From contig CM046344.1 of NCBI GenBank assembly GCA_025403435.1, positions 19,139,652 through 19,203,651 of the forward strand: DNA of 64,000 bases, written 5' to 3'. Position 1 is the first letter of the stretch. Each line of letters opens with the position of its first letter. The notes beneath the pieces were generated by a model. It was not told where the DNA came from. It worked only from the letters and a program-made list of their open reading frames with translations, and did not search any database. Position numbers and translations under genes: made by a program. Source of the stretch: Artocarpus heterophyllus (taxonomy: Eukaryota; Streptophyta; Magnoliopsida; Rosales; Moraceae). Of this stretch, positions 12,666-26,686 are shown one piece after another.

Positions 12666-12775
12666 ACCAAGATAAAGTTCCATTAATAGGTTTTTTTTTT
12701 TTTTAATTGTAAAGTTCTCTATATGTGTTTGGTACTTCTTTAAAAAAAATATTACACTATAATTTTTGTATTTTT

Positions 12776-14340
12776 AAAGCATGATTGTATTTAATATGAA
12801 TAAAGTTTAAAAGATCAAGTAAAGGTTTGCAATGTATTTGTAATTATTGTTTTTAAAGTATGATAGCATTTTGTTAATGCACAAAGTTTTTCAATTTAAG
12901 TTATAAGTTTATTGATTGCATTTGTTATGCAATAAATTTTAAAAATGATAATTATGATTTGTAAATATGTTTGCATATAATGTGATTGCATTTGATATGC
13001 TCACTAAAGTTAAAAGAAAGGTAAAGTAAAGATAATAAAAAGAAAGTGTCGTACCAGCCTCCTTGTTATGAGGTACTGAAGTTAAAGTTGTGACCTTTTA
13101 GATGTGAGGTATATAAGTAAAGTTAAAGTTTGACCTCCTAGATGTGAGGTACATGACCTCGAAGTTCGATGGTCTCAAGTCTTCTACAAGGGAAGCATCA
13201 TGTTTATGATCTCATGATTAAAGATGTTGATACGAACACTAAAGATTATAAGATAAAGAAAGTTAAGGAACACGGATAAAGATTAAGAAGGAAAGGCATG
13301 TTTAAGTTTATAGAATGTTCACAAAATGCTCATAATTGAAGTTCATAATTGAGCATAATCAGAATCATGCATTATGAATTTGCTTGTAGTCCTTATTATA
13401 AAGTATTTACGTTAAATGCTTATGAAAAATATTTCAAGAAATGTTTTATGTTAAGTGTTTATGAAAAAAATTTTTATGTTTACAAGAAAATATTTATAAA
13501 GGACGTTTTATGAAAAATGTTATAAAAATGCTTTATGAAAAACGTTTAAGAAATGTTTTACGAAAAACGTTTATAAAAAATGTATTTAGAAATGTTTATG
13601 AAAAACGTTTAAGAAATGTTTATGAAAAACGTATTTAGAAATGTTTTATAAAAATGTTTATGAAAAACGTTTTTAGAAATGTTTATGAAAAACATTTTCA
13701 GAGAAAGGTTTTTATGAGAAAATTTTTAAAGCATGTTTAAATGATTTGTGAGTTTATATTTGAACTTAGTGAGCGAAAGCTCATTAAAAATTTATTCATG
13801 TTGTAGGTAGTCCTACGGGTGACCAGTAGGACCTGTTTGAGAAGCTTGGTGCTGCGGAGGGCAGATGCAAAGATTTGAGAATGGATACCACTATGATATG
13901 CTTTTGTTGTTCAAAGGGAAGGTTTTCCTCTATTTAATATAGTGTTTTCAAAGTATTAAGAAAATAACAATTTTAAGAAATGTTTTTAAAGTTTTACGAT
14001 ATATTTACGACATGTTTTATTTTGTTATAAAGTTAAGTTTTAATCAACGACTCAGTAAATATTTCTTAATAAGTTTTAAGAAATGATTTGAAAATGGTTT
14101 AAAGTCAAATGTTGAGCAATGTCTCAACTTGAATGGCGACAGAGGTCGCAACGGTTTTTATAAACATTTTAAAGGATGTTAACAACAACAAAAAAAAATT
14201 AAAATTAATGTTTAAATAATGATGTTTAAGAAAGTTAAGTGACTACCCGAAAAGACTGGTCATCACATTGATGTCGAACATAGCGGAGTAGTTGCCATGC
14301 TAGAGGATGGAATTTGGATGACGATAGGGCAAAGAGCTAG
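12776..14340. other. Single-copy spacer, part 1
   Basis: No gene seen. The sequence is AT-rich, with a tandem array at 13390-13740. Near 13800-13860 there is a stretch (GTAGTCCTACGGGTGACC) of the kind found in plant Ty3/gypsy LTRs, so part of this interval may be an old LTR fragment. No matching second LTR, primer site or coding sequence was found. Confidence 0.4.
13390..13740. repeat. Short-period tandem array
   Basis: About a dozen degenerate units of roughly 20-28 bp built on GAAATGTTTATGAAAAACG. Unit length varies and neighbours differ by a few bases. Non-coding. Confidence 0.8.
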
Positions 14341-14552
14341 TGTAATATCCAAAAAAATCATTAGTTTAAATCTAAAGCTTAACTAAGATTTAGACGATGA
14401 ATTTCCTTGAAAAATTTTGTAATCTAGACATAATGAAATTCTATGCTCATTATGTATAATTTTTTGTGAATTATGACATATTTTATGTGAATAAATTTTA
14501 TGAGATAATAATCAAAAGTTTGTTAAGTAGCTTTAAAGTAAAATATTGTGCC

Positions 14553-16800
14553 ATTAATAGTATAATTTCACATCAATTTCATATCATTCTTTCATATGTT
14601 GTATTTGTTAGTTCTTTGTCTTGTTGTGTTTTGAATCTTGATGTTATTTGTTGGTTGATATATTTTTATGATAATTGTACTCAAATCTTGTTGCACAATA
14701 GCCATGTTATTTGATATAGAGATAAGCATGCTTGGATGAGTAGATTCTTTTTATTTTTTTTTCTTGTATTTTAGTTTTGAAAAGCATATGTCATGGATTA
14801 GAACTTTGTCCTAGGTTTGTCGATGTGAACGACTGATTGAGTATCATTTGGAAAATGGTTAAGGCACTAAGATTCCTAGCACCAAGGCCAAATTAGCTAG
14901 AGCCTCGATTGATATTCCCAAAAGGACATTCCCCTAGTAAGCCAATTTGAGCTTCTCATGTAAACCTTGTCGTTTGGCTAACCATATTTTCTTACCGAGC
15001 CCAATCGTGCTTATACTATTACCTTTGTTCTAAAGATGGATTGGAACTTTAGATACGCATTTCAAGGGTAAGGAAATTTTGTGAGAAATTAGGTTAGGGA
15101 TAGAAAATAAGTGTGAGAGAACTACAAATCGAAAGAAAGAAAGGGAAATGTTGTAAGACTTATTAGAAATGTTTTTAAAAAAACAGATATAAAAACCACA
15201 GAAAATAAATTATTGTGAGCTATTCCATCATAATTCTAGGTATTGCAAGGTTGGATTGATTAAAGTTAAGGCCTAACACAATGAAAATTTGGAAAATGTC
15301 TTTATGTATTCAGGTTTGAGAAGTATCTCAGGAGGAAATTCCAAGGTGTCTCTAACTCCATGAAGTCTTTAGGACCGTTGCATTATTCATACCCTTCTTT
15401 ATTTTAACAACAATCCCTCTGCCCCGTTACAACCTTTATTGAAGACCATTCTGATTTCGGGTGGTGCCTTTGGCGTAGTAGAGATTTGTACCAAGGGGAG
15501 AGCTTATGATGTCTAACACCTTTGTTTTGATTTTGTTAATTATTTTTGTAAAGTTTTTGAGTGTTTACTTGTCCATAGCATGCACAACACAATAATAGTT
15601 GACATTGGCTAAGTTACACACGCATCAAGTATGATTATCATAGGATGTACAAGCTTTTCAAATAACTATAGATTCATTTTAATACTTTTTTGATTTCAAG
15701 GTCATGTTTTATTGTTCTCTGAGATTAAATCTTGGAAGGTTGGTTTAGTTTTGTTTTCTGTATCTTTTGTTTAAGTTTTACTTGAGGACTAGCAAAATAT
15801 AAATGTAGGGGAATTTGATAGTGTATAATTTCACATCATTTTTATATCATTCTTCCATATGTTTTATTTGTTAGTTTTTTTTATTGTGTTTTTATTATAT
15901 TTTTATGTTTTGCAGGTGATTTGTGTATTAATAAATTTTTTTGGAGCTAAAAATGTTGATTTGGATGCATTTTGAGTTTGAGAGTTGAAGTCTAAAAAAA
16001 TCAAGAGGAAAAACAGGCATTTTAGAACAACTAAAATAGCACTCTAGTGCCAAATTTTTCACGCCCCTGCGCTATAAGATAGAACTGTGAAGCCTTAGCA
16101 CACAATTCCTCTCCCCCGCAAAAATGTCTCACTTCAGTATTTGGCACGACTGTGCCAAATCTTCCATATGGCCGCATACTCGTTCGGCCTATTTGTGCTG
16201 TTGTACGCTAAAATTCCATGTAGCCTCGCGATTGCCTTTTTAGCTCTTTGTGTTTTTTCATGCAGCCATGCGAATGTCATCATTTTCCCGTTCGTGTCTT
16301 GATTTTAGCCCAAATTTGTGCTTCCAAAGCTCCAAAAACCCTAAGGTATAGCTCATTTCCAACCGGGGGGGGGCTTTGTAAATATATTTTTGGCTTCCAA
16401 AAACTGAGTGAAACCCAGCCAAAGAGGAGGAGGAATCCATGTGAGAGAACTCCTATGGAGGCAGCGGCTTCCCAACCCAAATCTGTTCTTTTTTCTTACT
16501 CTTTCTCCATTTTCCATTGTAATTATGTTAAGTTAGTTTTTATTTTGGTTATGGGTGATTTCTAAACTCTAAACTTTATTATGTAGAAATTGTATAAATA
16601 ATTTCCAAATTTCCTATTTGAGATTGTTTGTATTTCACCATAATTTCATGTTTATGATCATTTTCTTGTTATATTTAGGTGGACAACTAGATGTGACTTG
16701 AAAATTATCTAATGCTAGGTTAGAATGCTTGATTCTTTTTGTCTTGCAATTTTAGCAAGTAGTAACAAATTATGACACACAGTTGTGGCACTGCGGAGGG
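14553..16800 (+). mobile_element. Decayed Athila/Tat-like LTR retrotransposon remnant
   Basis: A purine-rich tract TGTAGGGGAATT at 15804-15815 immediately precedes TGATAGTGTATAATTTCAC at 15816, the layout of a plus-strand polypurine tract and 3' LTR start in Athila/Tat elements. About 90 bp from the LTR start also occur at about 14557-14645, which would be a truncated 5' LTR. The 1.1 kb between resembles the 3' non-coding part of such elements. No gag or pol can be read, and the LTR's right end is not clear; I place it near 16800 only as a guess. Confidence 0.45.
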
Positions 16801-17702
16801 GCGTTTTGGATGCATCTCAATATGTTTTTAATAGTTCTTGAAAAATATGATAATACTATTATATATATATAATACTTTTAATGTTATTTATTTTTTTTTT
16901 TGAAAAAATAGTGTATGCCAGTGAGACCTCTACTAAATTAGTTCTGTTATTGCCTAACATGTGTGCAATAACAAAATACTATTTTCTGCCCTTATGTAAA
17001 AATTTATCCTTGGTAGTCTTGAATTTTTTAGCTTAAAGAACTCGCATGAACCACCTATCATGCATGAAGATGAGAGATGTCAAAAAGAAATGCTTGTTAT
17101 CCTTTGTAGCCGTCCTAATTATTGTTTTTTTATAAGATTATGTAAGATATTTTTTTAATCAACGAGTTCTAGAATTGGATAAGAGAGAAAGAAAGCATTG
17201 TTTTACAAATGTCTTAAGATTTATTAAATTAAATTTAATAAAAAAAAGTCCATTAGTGATTAATGGATTGACAAATTGATTTGATGATAAATCGATGATT
17301 AAACGAGATCAATCAACATTTAATCAATGCTAATCAATCAACTATTTTATTGACTAGAAACATTTGATTAACCAACTCATCAATTATTTTTCTAGCCACC
17401 TATCATTTTCTTAAAATTAAAAAAGTTCTTATATTTATTAAAAGAGATTATCAAAACTGGTTATCTCACCTAATTTATCTTGTAAAGTTGACAAGGATAG
17501 TTAGTTAAAAAATAGTGGTAATCAATAGTAAGGATAATAGCATGTCTAACTACCATCAATAGAGTAGCACAACAATTAGATATAATTTTTTCTTCTCTTC
17601 ACAGCATGAGTTTAAGACACAATACTTTAAAGCTTTGCTTTAAATACATGCCCGATTATGGAATATGCAGCGTTGAGTTTGTGATGGTGTGAGTGAAGTT
17701 GA

Positions 17703-17840
17703 AAGAGTGTTTGGAACTTAGTTTAAACTAAAAAATTTTGATCCAAACTAATTTTAATATAATATTTTCTCTAATAAATTTTAAATTACTACAGTATTTT
17801 GAGATCGAACCATTGGTTTAAAATGAGTTCCTAAATGCCA
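17703..17840. mobile_element. Small MITE-like fold-back
   Basis: Begins GTGTTTGGAACTTAGTTTAAAC and ends with a partial complement (GGTTTAAAATGAGTTCCTAAATG), with an AT-rich core. Similar in design to 6363 and 61165. Confidence 0.4.
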
Positions 17841-18367
17841 GTTTTTTTTTTTTTTTTAGTGAAAGTGACAAGGACCTCATAAGAAAACAAAAATAACATT
17901 CTTGATAAGGATAGGTGCCCTTAGAAAGGACCCACTTCATGTCAACCCACCCCACTTTGTTACCCTCTAGTGTTCTGTTTTGTTGGGGTTAGTTGCTACG
18001 TCAATTCTTCTCTTGGGCACAGTCACAGCTGCAGTCCATTTCACTTCCTTGGGTTGACTTTTGGAGGAAATCATGTCCAACCAAGCTTTGTTGGTCTTTA
18101 ACCTGCGCCCACCTCCTCTAAACAACACCATTGGTGTGCGGCTAACCTAAGCCCACTTTCTAATGGTCAACTCCCCACCTTGTCCGGCCGTAGGAAGGGA
18201 TGGTGCCCTCCCCAATGGTCTTTTTTTTTTTTAAGGATTTTGTCAAAAGTCAACCCATATACAACCAAACCTTCCCTCACTTTGAAGCTACTCAAATCCT
18301 TTTTTTTTATTATTTCTAATACCTCAAGGGATAAATTCTAAGGAAGACGTCTGTGGTTGTTGTATGA

Positions 18368-18840
18368 TAATAGTAATTTTTTTGTATTTTTTATTTTTTT
18401 AGTAATAACGTTATTGATAAGAGTTGATAGCTTTAAATCAAAGGGGTTCTTTTTTAAAAAAAAAAAAAAGAAGAAGAAAAATTAAAGGGGTTTTTTGTTT
18501 TCTTTTTTCATTTGTTGTCCGGGACATTTAAGAGTTTTAGAATTTTCATATTGCAGTTAAATCGACATTTTACCTATTAAGCTAAATTGATAAATTATTG
18601 TTCATATTAAGGCATAATATTCTAAAATGTCTGTGGCAGTTGCAAAATGACAATAGTAATTTTTTTAATTTTTATCTTTTTGCCATATGGAAGTAGCGTC
18701 AATGGTAAGAGTTGATAGCCTTAAATCAAAGGGCTTTTTTTTTTCTTTCTTTTTTTAATTTACTGTACACTTTCTGAAAATATGAACAATAACCTGTCAA
18801 TTTAGCTAAAAAGCTAATATGGCTAGCTGCAATATAGGGG
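18368..18840. repeat. Composite direct and inverted repeat
   Basis: About 80 bp around 18368-18446 (ending GAGTTGATAGCTTTAAATC) recur at about 18645-18730. In addition 18541-18608 is complementary to 18779-18836, sharing segments such as AGCTAAATTGA and TATTGTTCATATT. The mixture suggests a MITE-like fold-back that captured a local duplication. No coding content. Confidence 0.5.
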
Positions 18841-21749
18841 CTCTAAATCAATTTAAATCTCGACAACTCATGAATTAGAGCTTCGTAGATAGCTTTGACA
18901 TATTGAGGTTCCAAGCTCAAACCTTGTCTCTCAAGGGCGAAGCCATTATTTTATTTTAGGGAAACGTGAATTGAATAAAATTTTTTTAGAAGTTTTAGAA
19001 TCTAAAAATTGTGAATTATAGTTGAATTTAGATTTATTTGAGATTTTAAGTTTGAAACATGTGTACTCAAAGACCAAAATTAAAGGTATAATTTAAATAT
19101 TTAATAAAATTTATATAAATGTTGTAAAAGAATTAAGGTAGGACAAATGAGGAATAAGTTTTATCAAGAATTTGAGTTTTGAGGCAAATTTTTTAAAGGA
19201 TGCTTTGGCTTTAGTGGGAGGGGGCATGAGCCAAATTCTCCAAGAGCCTGTTAGTCCCGAGGGCAACTATCCCAATGGGCCTCACCTAGCTCTACCCTTG
19301 CCGTCTCTACTTGAGTGAAAACTTCATACTTTTATTTGAGTGGTGCATTAATAAATGTAAATTTTTATTTTCATCAAAGTTATTTTTTCCGTCATGTACA
19401 AACAATATTTAATTTTAATATTTTACATAATTGATTCAAACTAAATAAAAAATTATTTAATATTGCATGTTGTTAATTATACTTTGTCAACCTAATCCAT
19501 TATATGTTTCAATTAGGAGGGGCAATTCATGTTATCAAATCGCGTTTATGTGAATCCATTTATATTTGTGTTTGAAAACATTAACCTAAGCACAATCTAT
19601 TTATTAAACCTGTCATATTATGCCAACCACAACACAACCAGTTTACTAATCGTGTTAATCTTTTCAATCCTCATAATTCATTTAACTTAATTTATTTTAT
19701 AAATAATTAATACAATAATGACTTATTTAACAATTTATACTAGCATGTTTAATAGGTTTATTGGTCAATTTTTTTAACTCAAAATGTTAAAAATTTCAAA
19801 ATTCATATTATTTGTATTTATCACATCATATAAACTTTTACATTGTATTATATATAATTCATAATATAGTTTATCAGTAACTTAAACTTTAATGGGATAG
19901 CTTTTAGGGAAAAAAGAAAAAAGAAAACGGCACATTTGAAACAAAGCATGTTATTTGTGTTTATCACATCGTTGCCTTGTAGCTTTGGCTACATAACCCT
20001 TTATCCCAAAATAAAGAACAAAAAATGAAAAATGACAAGGACAAATTTTGTTGGAAAAATTATGATCTATAAGACATAGAGATGTAAACAAGGTGAAGAT
20101 TGGTCATTTTTTTTAATTCCATCTTTGACCCCAAGGGGTTGGAGCGCTCTTCAACAGAGTCAAGACTTCAATCCACCATGCTAAACCGCACTTAATTTTT
20201 TACTTTTTTTTAAGTTTCCTCTTATAAAATTACAAAAAAAAAAAAAAAAAACTCTTCATTGTATCGTACAAGCATCAAACAAGATAAATTATCTTAGTTA
20301 TTCAATACAAAAATATAATACATCAATCCAACAACAAAGATTATCCAAAATAATACATATCACTGTTTAGCTATCGAATTGTGAGCATTAATGTGTAGAT
20401 TTCATATCTATACATGGTCCTTAAATTTGTTGATTTTAATTTGTATGTAAATAAACATTACACAATTGTATAGGTTTTTGGGATGGGGTATGCGAAATCA
20501 TCCTTGCAGCCCTACACCTAATTAGTACTAAACAACTAGTTAGGGTGTCACACCTTGGTCTCGAATAGTACATCACCCGAATGGTGAAAATTTCCACTCT
20601 TGAATTGGATGAGAAAATTTTGAATTGAATTGGGTTTTTTCTTTATAGTTTTTTTTTGGAGGAAAAGTTTAATTGAGTTTTTATTTAAAAAAACAAAAAA
20701 AAAAATCTTTGCTACAACACTTATTAATAAAGAGTTTAGGGCTAGTTATTTTATTTTCAATATTTTAAAGGTTAGTATTATTATAAGTAGTGCTAACTGT
20801 ACTCTCTTTCTCACTATCTTTTACACTCTTTTCATTTACTACCTGATACGTAAAATCTACTATCTTATTTTTTGTTTAAATACTGATAATAATAATAATA
20901 ATAATTTAAATTAAATAATAATTTATAATATTAATGGATTTCAAGTGTTAGACAGTGAATGGAGAGAGTGTAAAAGAGAGTAAAAAAGAAAGTGTTGCTA
21001 TTACTCATCTTTCTTTTTTTTTTTTTGGGAATAACAAGAGGTAGTCATTCCATTTGCATTCTTCATAAAATGCAAGATTCATGCTATAGAATCGAAACAA
21101 GAAATTTCACCACTATTTCAACAAATAAGTTAAAAGTCAATTTATACATAACTTCATGTGGTTAGGAGAGTTGTTTTGCATTAAGGGATTTAAATCCTTT
21201 GTGTATTTTTGTTATCCCAAATGGTATCTAACCAATTATTTTATGATGCTTTGTCTAATAAAAAAACATATAAAAGTCAATTAAACACTTTTCAAACTTT
21301 TTAAATAACTTGTCATAATATGATTAGTTGGACACCATTCGGAACACCAAAAATTGGACAGACAATTTGAGTCCAGAGATTTTGACTCTCTATTTGGTGA
21401 GAGAGGAATTTTCCCTCTTTGCTCATTTTTAATAGAGATGGTATATAATGGGGTTAGATCATTGGATATCAATCCCAAGTTACAAGACGTGTGCACCAAC
21501 CCTTTTTTGTGCTACCACCCCCATTACTTTGATTATAATTTGGTGTTTCTATAGGTTGGATTGTATGAAAGTGGAAAAGTTTATAATTTGTGGTTATACA
21601 AGTTGAAACATATGAAATTAGGGAAACAAATAACAACTATTGCATGGATGGCTACTAATTTGACTATTTATGATGCTCTTTCGCCTTTGCATTTCTATTA
21701 ACTTGGTCAATTTATTTGCCAGAAGTGATACCATAAATAGCATCAATGC

Positions 21750-21783
<34 letters not shown>

Positions 21784-21928
21784 ACTTCCGTAAAAGATTT
21801 TTGAGGCTTTTATTGCTTTATCTCTTATGCTTACACAAAGATATCATGTTCTATGTTGGCAATGAAGAGCCTGCTTGTATTAGGCTTCCTTTCAATGAGG
21901 GAAATGTAAAATTTTTGAAACTTTTTGA

Positions 21929-22177
21929 AATAAATATCAAATTTTAAAAATATTTGTAGTAAATGTCAGATTTACAATACAAATAACTTCTTTACTATAT
22001 AAATAAGAAATATTTATATTGTAAACAAGGAGGTAAATACATTATTTATATCATAAATCCATTTATCATGTAAACAAAAATTATTTACATAATAGACAAT
22101 GGGATAGATAAATTATTTACATCATAAAGTTGACATTTAGTACAAATATTTTAAAATTTGACATTTACTACAATTAG
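21929..22177. mobile_element. Inverted-repeat MITE-like element, copy 2
   Basis: Counterpart of 1263-1510, with arms near 21937-21969 and 22129-22161. Only a few substitutions separate it from copy 1. Confidence 0.5.
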
Positions 22178-24510
22178 TATTGATAAAGTGATTCTTACAA
22201 TTTTTGAACTTATTTATAGGGAATAATTATACAATATTGCTTTGACTTTACGCTCTAGAATTTCAAGAATTAATTTGCAATAGGGGTAATAATTTCAAAA
22301 GATCATCTCCAATCTAAATGCTAATTGTTGACGCCATATTTGGTATCAAAAAATCTGAAAATGACATGTTTAATATGTTATTTATATTGTGTTCTAATAC
22401 ATAATGTTGTTGTTGTTATTGTTATTAAGGATATTGTTTAATAAAGATTTATAGTTTCCATTTACACTTTTACCTCTAAACATTGTCAATAAACACCATA
22501 CATAAAGAAACAATTTATATTACCCATTAGGAGTGAATAAAAAAACAGTGAATCCTATTTAACCTATCTAACAAAATATGAGATAATTCGAATTCTATGA
22601 ATCCGAATATAAATAAAATTAACCCACCCAATTAGATTTTTCATTGGCTGAGTTTAGGTTGAGTTTTTGATAATCTGAATTCATATAATATTTGTTATAT
22701 GTACTCTAATTTAAATATAATCTTATATTTTATTAATGTTAGAGTGGAGATGCATAGAGTTGGAGATTTACAATTGTACAACATGTTGATTGTTGATTGT
22801 TATTATTGACTAAAAGGATAATTTGTTGTCTTAGTTTTTATTATGGTCTATTTGTTGGTTTATAGCTTATTTGAACTTGTTTTGCAAACTTTTATGTAGG
22901 GGTGAACAAAAAATCGAGAATATGAAGAATTAGATTTAATCCACCTAATAAAATCCATGATAATCTAAATTCAAATAAGAATTTGTATTAATCCACCTAA
23001 TTCGATTTTTCATTGGGTGTGTTTGTGTTGAGTTTTCCATATTAGAGATAATCTAAACTCACCGACTATAAAATATATGTATTTATATATATTGACATTT
23101 TAATAAAATCTTATACTTTTTTTCTTTCTTTTTTTTTTTAATAAAAAAATCTTTATAGTTTATACAACATGTGTCTGGAGAATTGGTTCAAACCAATTGG
23201 TTTAAACTTAAATAGTGTAAAGCTCTCTATTGCTACAACATAAAGCAAAGTGAGCTATAATATAAAACTCTCTATTGCTATAGTGTTGTGAATCAATTTG
23301 TTCAAACCAAGGTTGCCAAATACCCTAACAAACTTCTTTGGTTTCAGACTTCTTTCTCGTTTCTAGTATACACTAGACAACCACTTAAAAAAGGCATTCA
23401 TTGTCTTGGTTTTAATTATGGTTTGCTTGTTAATTTATGCCTTATGTATTTGAGTTTGTTTTGCAAACTTTTATCATATTGGTTTATGATTTTGGGATAA
23501 TATTAGAACTTGGAACTTTGTGAGACAACTAATATGTGATGAATTTTAGTTTTTTCTTCATATATTTCTTATTTTGGTAAATTGTTGGTTTTATTATTTT
23601 TAATAATATCCAATCTGATCAATCCACCTAATCCACATGCTACTTTTAAAGTTTGGGTTCTTTGAAAGGATTCGATTAAAAATCAATCCACCAGAACTTT
23701 AATTAGGAGGGTTGAAAAATCCCAAAAACCCACATAACCCACCCAATGTTCACAAGCAATCAATCAGGATGAATAAATAAACAAAAATTAAGCTTATTTT
23801 TGTACGACTTTATATCTTGCAACTTTGTCACGTTTATGCATTTTTAGAGGTTTTGACTTAATTATTTTTTTTATCTATTATTTTTTTTTGAATAATGATT
23901 TCATTAGAAGCGAAAAGAGTCAAAGGCTAGCAAAACAACCAATAAAAGAGACTAAGCCACACGCCTAGCAAAAACTAGCAACCATGCACAATGGAGACTT
24001 TCACCCATTCAACGCCCTATTCTTCAGGACCGGAAGTGCCCAACGTGTCCCACCCATTTGTTTTGCAAGTTTGAACCACAACTTAAATCTTTTTGCTATA
24101 GTTCTTTTTTTTCACCAAAATTTAAATTTTCGTTTAAACCTATAGACTAAACTTGTCAATAATGTATGAACACAAAATTGTTTCGTCTTTGTGTCTAAAT
24201 AAACTTGTAGGAGACAAAACATCCTTACTAGTCACTTCCCACAAGTTGTTGTAAGAGGCGGTCAAAAGCTACAATACCTCCTCGAAGTCCTGATCCACAA
24301 TCACATTGACAAATTTGCAAGGCCTTGCAACCCTAATAGCCTAAACGCCTACTCCCAAGGGTGAGGGAATAGAGCCTCAGGACCAAAGTTTCATTAAGGA
24401 TATTTTGGAGATATCATACTCAATGCTGGCTCAAAGGCAAGGTGACTTAGGCAGTCGCCTAAGGCCTTGAGTTGAGAAGGCCCTATTTTTGTCATTTCGT
24501 AAGTAGGTAT

Positions 24511-24977
24511 CTCTAGTAGAAATTGTAGATTACATGACTGTTTAAAACCGTCGTGGTATGTTCACGACGGCTTAAAAACCGTCGTGTAAACGTCTATGGT
24601 GGTACCAATGAGACTTTTTACGACGGTTTTTTACCATCATGGATTTCTTATTTTGGTGGGGTTATGGGATCTTAGGGCGAGGCTACTATGACGGTTTTCA
24701 TTAAAAACCGTCATGAAACGCTAAGCTTACACGATGATTTTTAGGAAAACCGTCATATAAGTTATGCCTTATACGACAGTTTTTATGAAAACCATAATGT
24801 AAAGCTCTTATTTCATGACCGTTTCACTAAAAACCATTGCGAAAAAGTTGGTCTAAAGCTAAAAAAAATAACTAGAATTTCTGGTTTCCCACGAAATGAA
24901 TGGTCTCGTATTTTCACCATTAATACAATGACCTAATTTCATGATTACATAATTATATTGAACTATAAAATTTTTAC

Positions 24978-25009
<32 letters not shown>

Positions 25010-26457
25010 TTACATTGTAAAGTCATATACTCTTTTCATGCTTGCACAACCATTGATGGATTTTTGGTGTCTAAGTCCATGCATGCTATCATGTGTGAGG
25101 TAAAGAAAGAAAAACAAAAATAAATATAATTAACAAAAATAATGAAAATAAAATTAATTAACTAAAACACAAACACACAGTCATAGAAGCTTTTCATCAA
25201 ACATGTGGTGGGCATCACAATAATACTTAGGCATCACAAACACATAAAAAGTAACCTATTCTCACACCAAAATGCTAAATGTTGTTCAAAGTTCTTTCAA
25301 ACACCAAATGCATGTAACACATACTAAATGACAAATAACAAATTAATATAACTGATATTGAAACTAAAACTAAAGCTAAATAACACTAAAATAACTAAAT
25401 AATACTAAGTTTAGAACTAACAATAACGCTAAAACTAAAAGTAATGGTTTGAAATTTACCAACGACAGTGGAGTGACGAGTCAAACAATGGTGGAGTCGA
25501 TAGAATGTCAAGAGATGAGGATGAACGGTGGTGAATGGCATCGGGTTTGTTAGGTGGGTCGTGGAGAGAGTGACAGAGGAATGTCAAAGTCGGTGGAATG
25601 CCTTGCGTTTGGGTTCGTCGGTGGCTAGGTCGTGGGGGGAGGAGTTAGAGAGAGAAAAAGGTTTAAGAGTTAGTGGGTTTGAGTTAGAGAAATTTTGAAT
25701 AAATAGGAAAGACCATGTCGTTGGCGAGGGATTAAATTTCGATGGGATACTAAAAATTTTGAATATGCGGAACATTTCACAACGGTTTTTACTAAAAACC
25801 TTCGTGAAAGGTCTGTTTTTATAAAAACCATCGTGAAAGGCCCCGAGGCTTCCACGACAATTTTTGTAAAAACTGTCGTGGAAGGCCTTTCACGATGGTT
25901 TTTCTTCCATAATGGTTTTTTTAAAAACCATCGTGGAAGGTTTGGATGTTTGAAATTTTTAGTATGTTGCCAAATTTAAACTTTCATGACGGTTTTTATA
26001 AAAACCGTTATGGAAGGTTTGTATATTTGAAATTTTTATTTTCCCGACCAAATTTAACCTTCGTAAAAGATTAAATTTTGACGGACTACTAAAAATTTCA
26101 AACATGCAGAACCTTCCACGATGGTTTTTGTAAAAACCGTCGTGAAAGGTTAAATTAGGCAAGATACTAAAAATTTCAAACATCCAAACCTTCAATGATA
26201 GTTTTTATAAAATCCATCTTGAAAGATTAAATTTCTAAAGATTTTAAAACATTCCATGATGGTTTTTTTAAAAACTGTCGTGAAAGGTTTAATCTTACAC
26301 AACGGTTTTTTAAAAAACCGTCATGGTAGCTCCCGCCGATACCATGACGGTTTTTGTCTTCACGGGTGTAACTCGCTGCGTTTTTTTTCCTTATTACGAC
26401 GGTTTTTGAGAAACGGTCATTAAATAGAGGTCGTATGATCTTGAATTTGTTGTAGTG
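24511..26457. mobile_element. Non-autonomous CACTA transposon, copy 2
   Basis: Duplicate of 3868-5807 with the same left end (CTCTAGTAG), right end (TTGTTGTAGTG) and TAT flanks (24508-24510, 26458-26460). It is 7 bp longer, mainly from a longer TA microsatellite near 24984-25010. A few hairpin arms have kept or regained pairing compared with copy 1, for example around 25855-25890. No coding capacity. Confidence 0.85.
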
Positions 26458-26686
26458 TATGTCACATACGTAAATGTGATATTTATAAAGGCGATCTCAT
26501 ACTCATTTTCTATTAATATTAAACGTCCAAGTATTTAGATTCCTAATGAATTATATACACACATGTAATCTTATATGCTTTTAAAATCGAGCCTCTTAAC
26601 AAACAAACAAAAAATCCTCATGAGCATGTTATATATACACACACGTTTGATCTATACAACTTGATAGATACAAATTATATGTAAAA

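Larger units (their letters stand above)
1..12775 (+). repeat. Segmental duplication, copy 1
   Basis: This block is repeated in the same orientation at 20668-31989 and 50954-52505, with an offset of about 20.67 kb. The two copies share order and content: inverted-repeat element, CACTA element, SINE, WRKY gene, LINE remnant. Similarity is already present at base 1, so the true left edge lies outside the window. It fades near 12775, just after a shared poly-T stretch. Unlike copy 2, this copy is not interrupted by the nested LTR elements and so preserves their empty target site near 11335. By eye, much of the stretch to about 10410 differs by roughly 1% and the rest by about 5%. Confidence 0.95.
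16801..20667. other. Single-copy spacer, part 2
   Basis: No gene seen. It contains homopolymer runs, the MITE-like unit at 17703, the fold-back at 18368-18840 and scattered repeat-like text. A 94-codon reading frame at 20630-20914 straddles the left edge of duplicate copy 2 and is Lys/Phe-rich chance coding. Confidence 0.5.

Noticed and set aside
13390..13740. CRISPR-like array
   Set aside because: Units are degenerate with no constant-length unique spacers, and the sequence is plant nuclear DNA.
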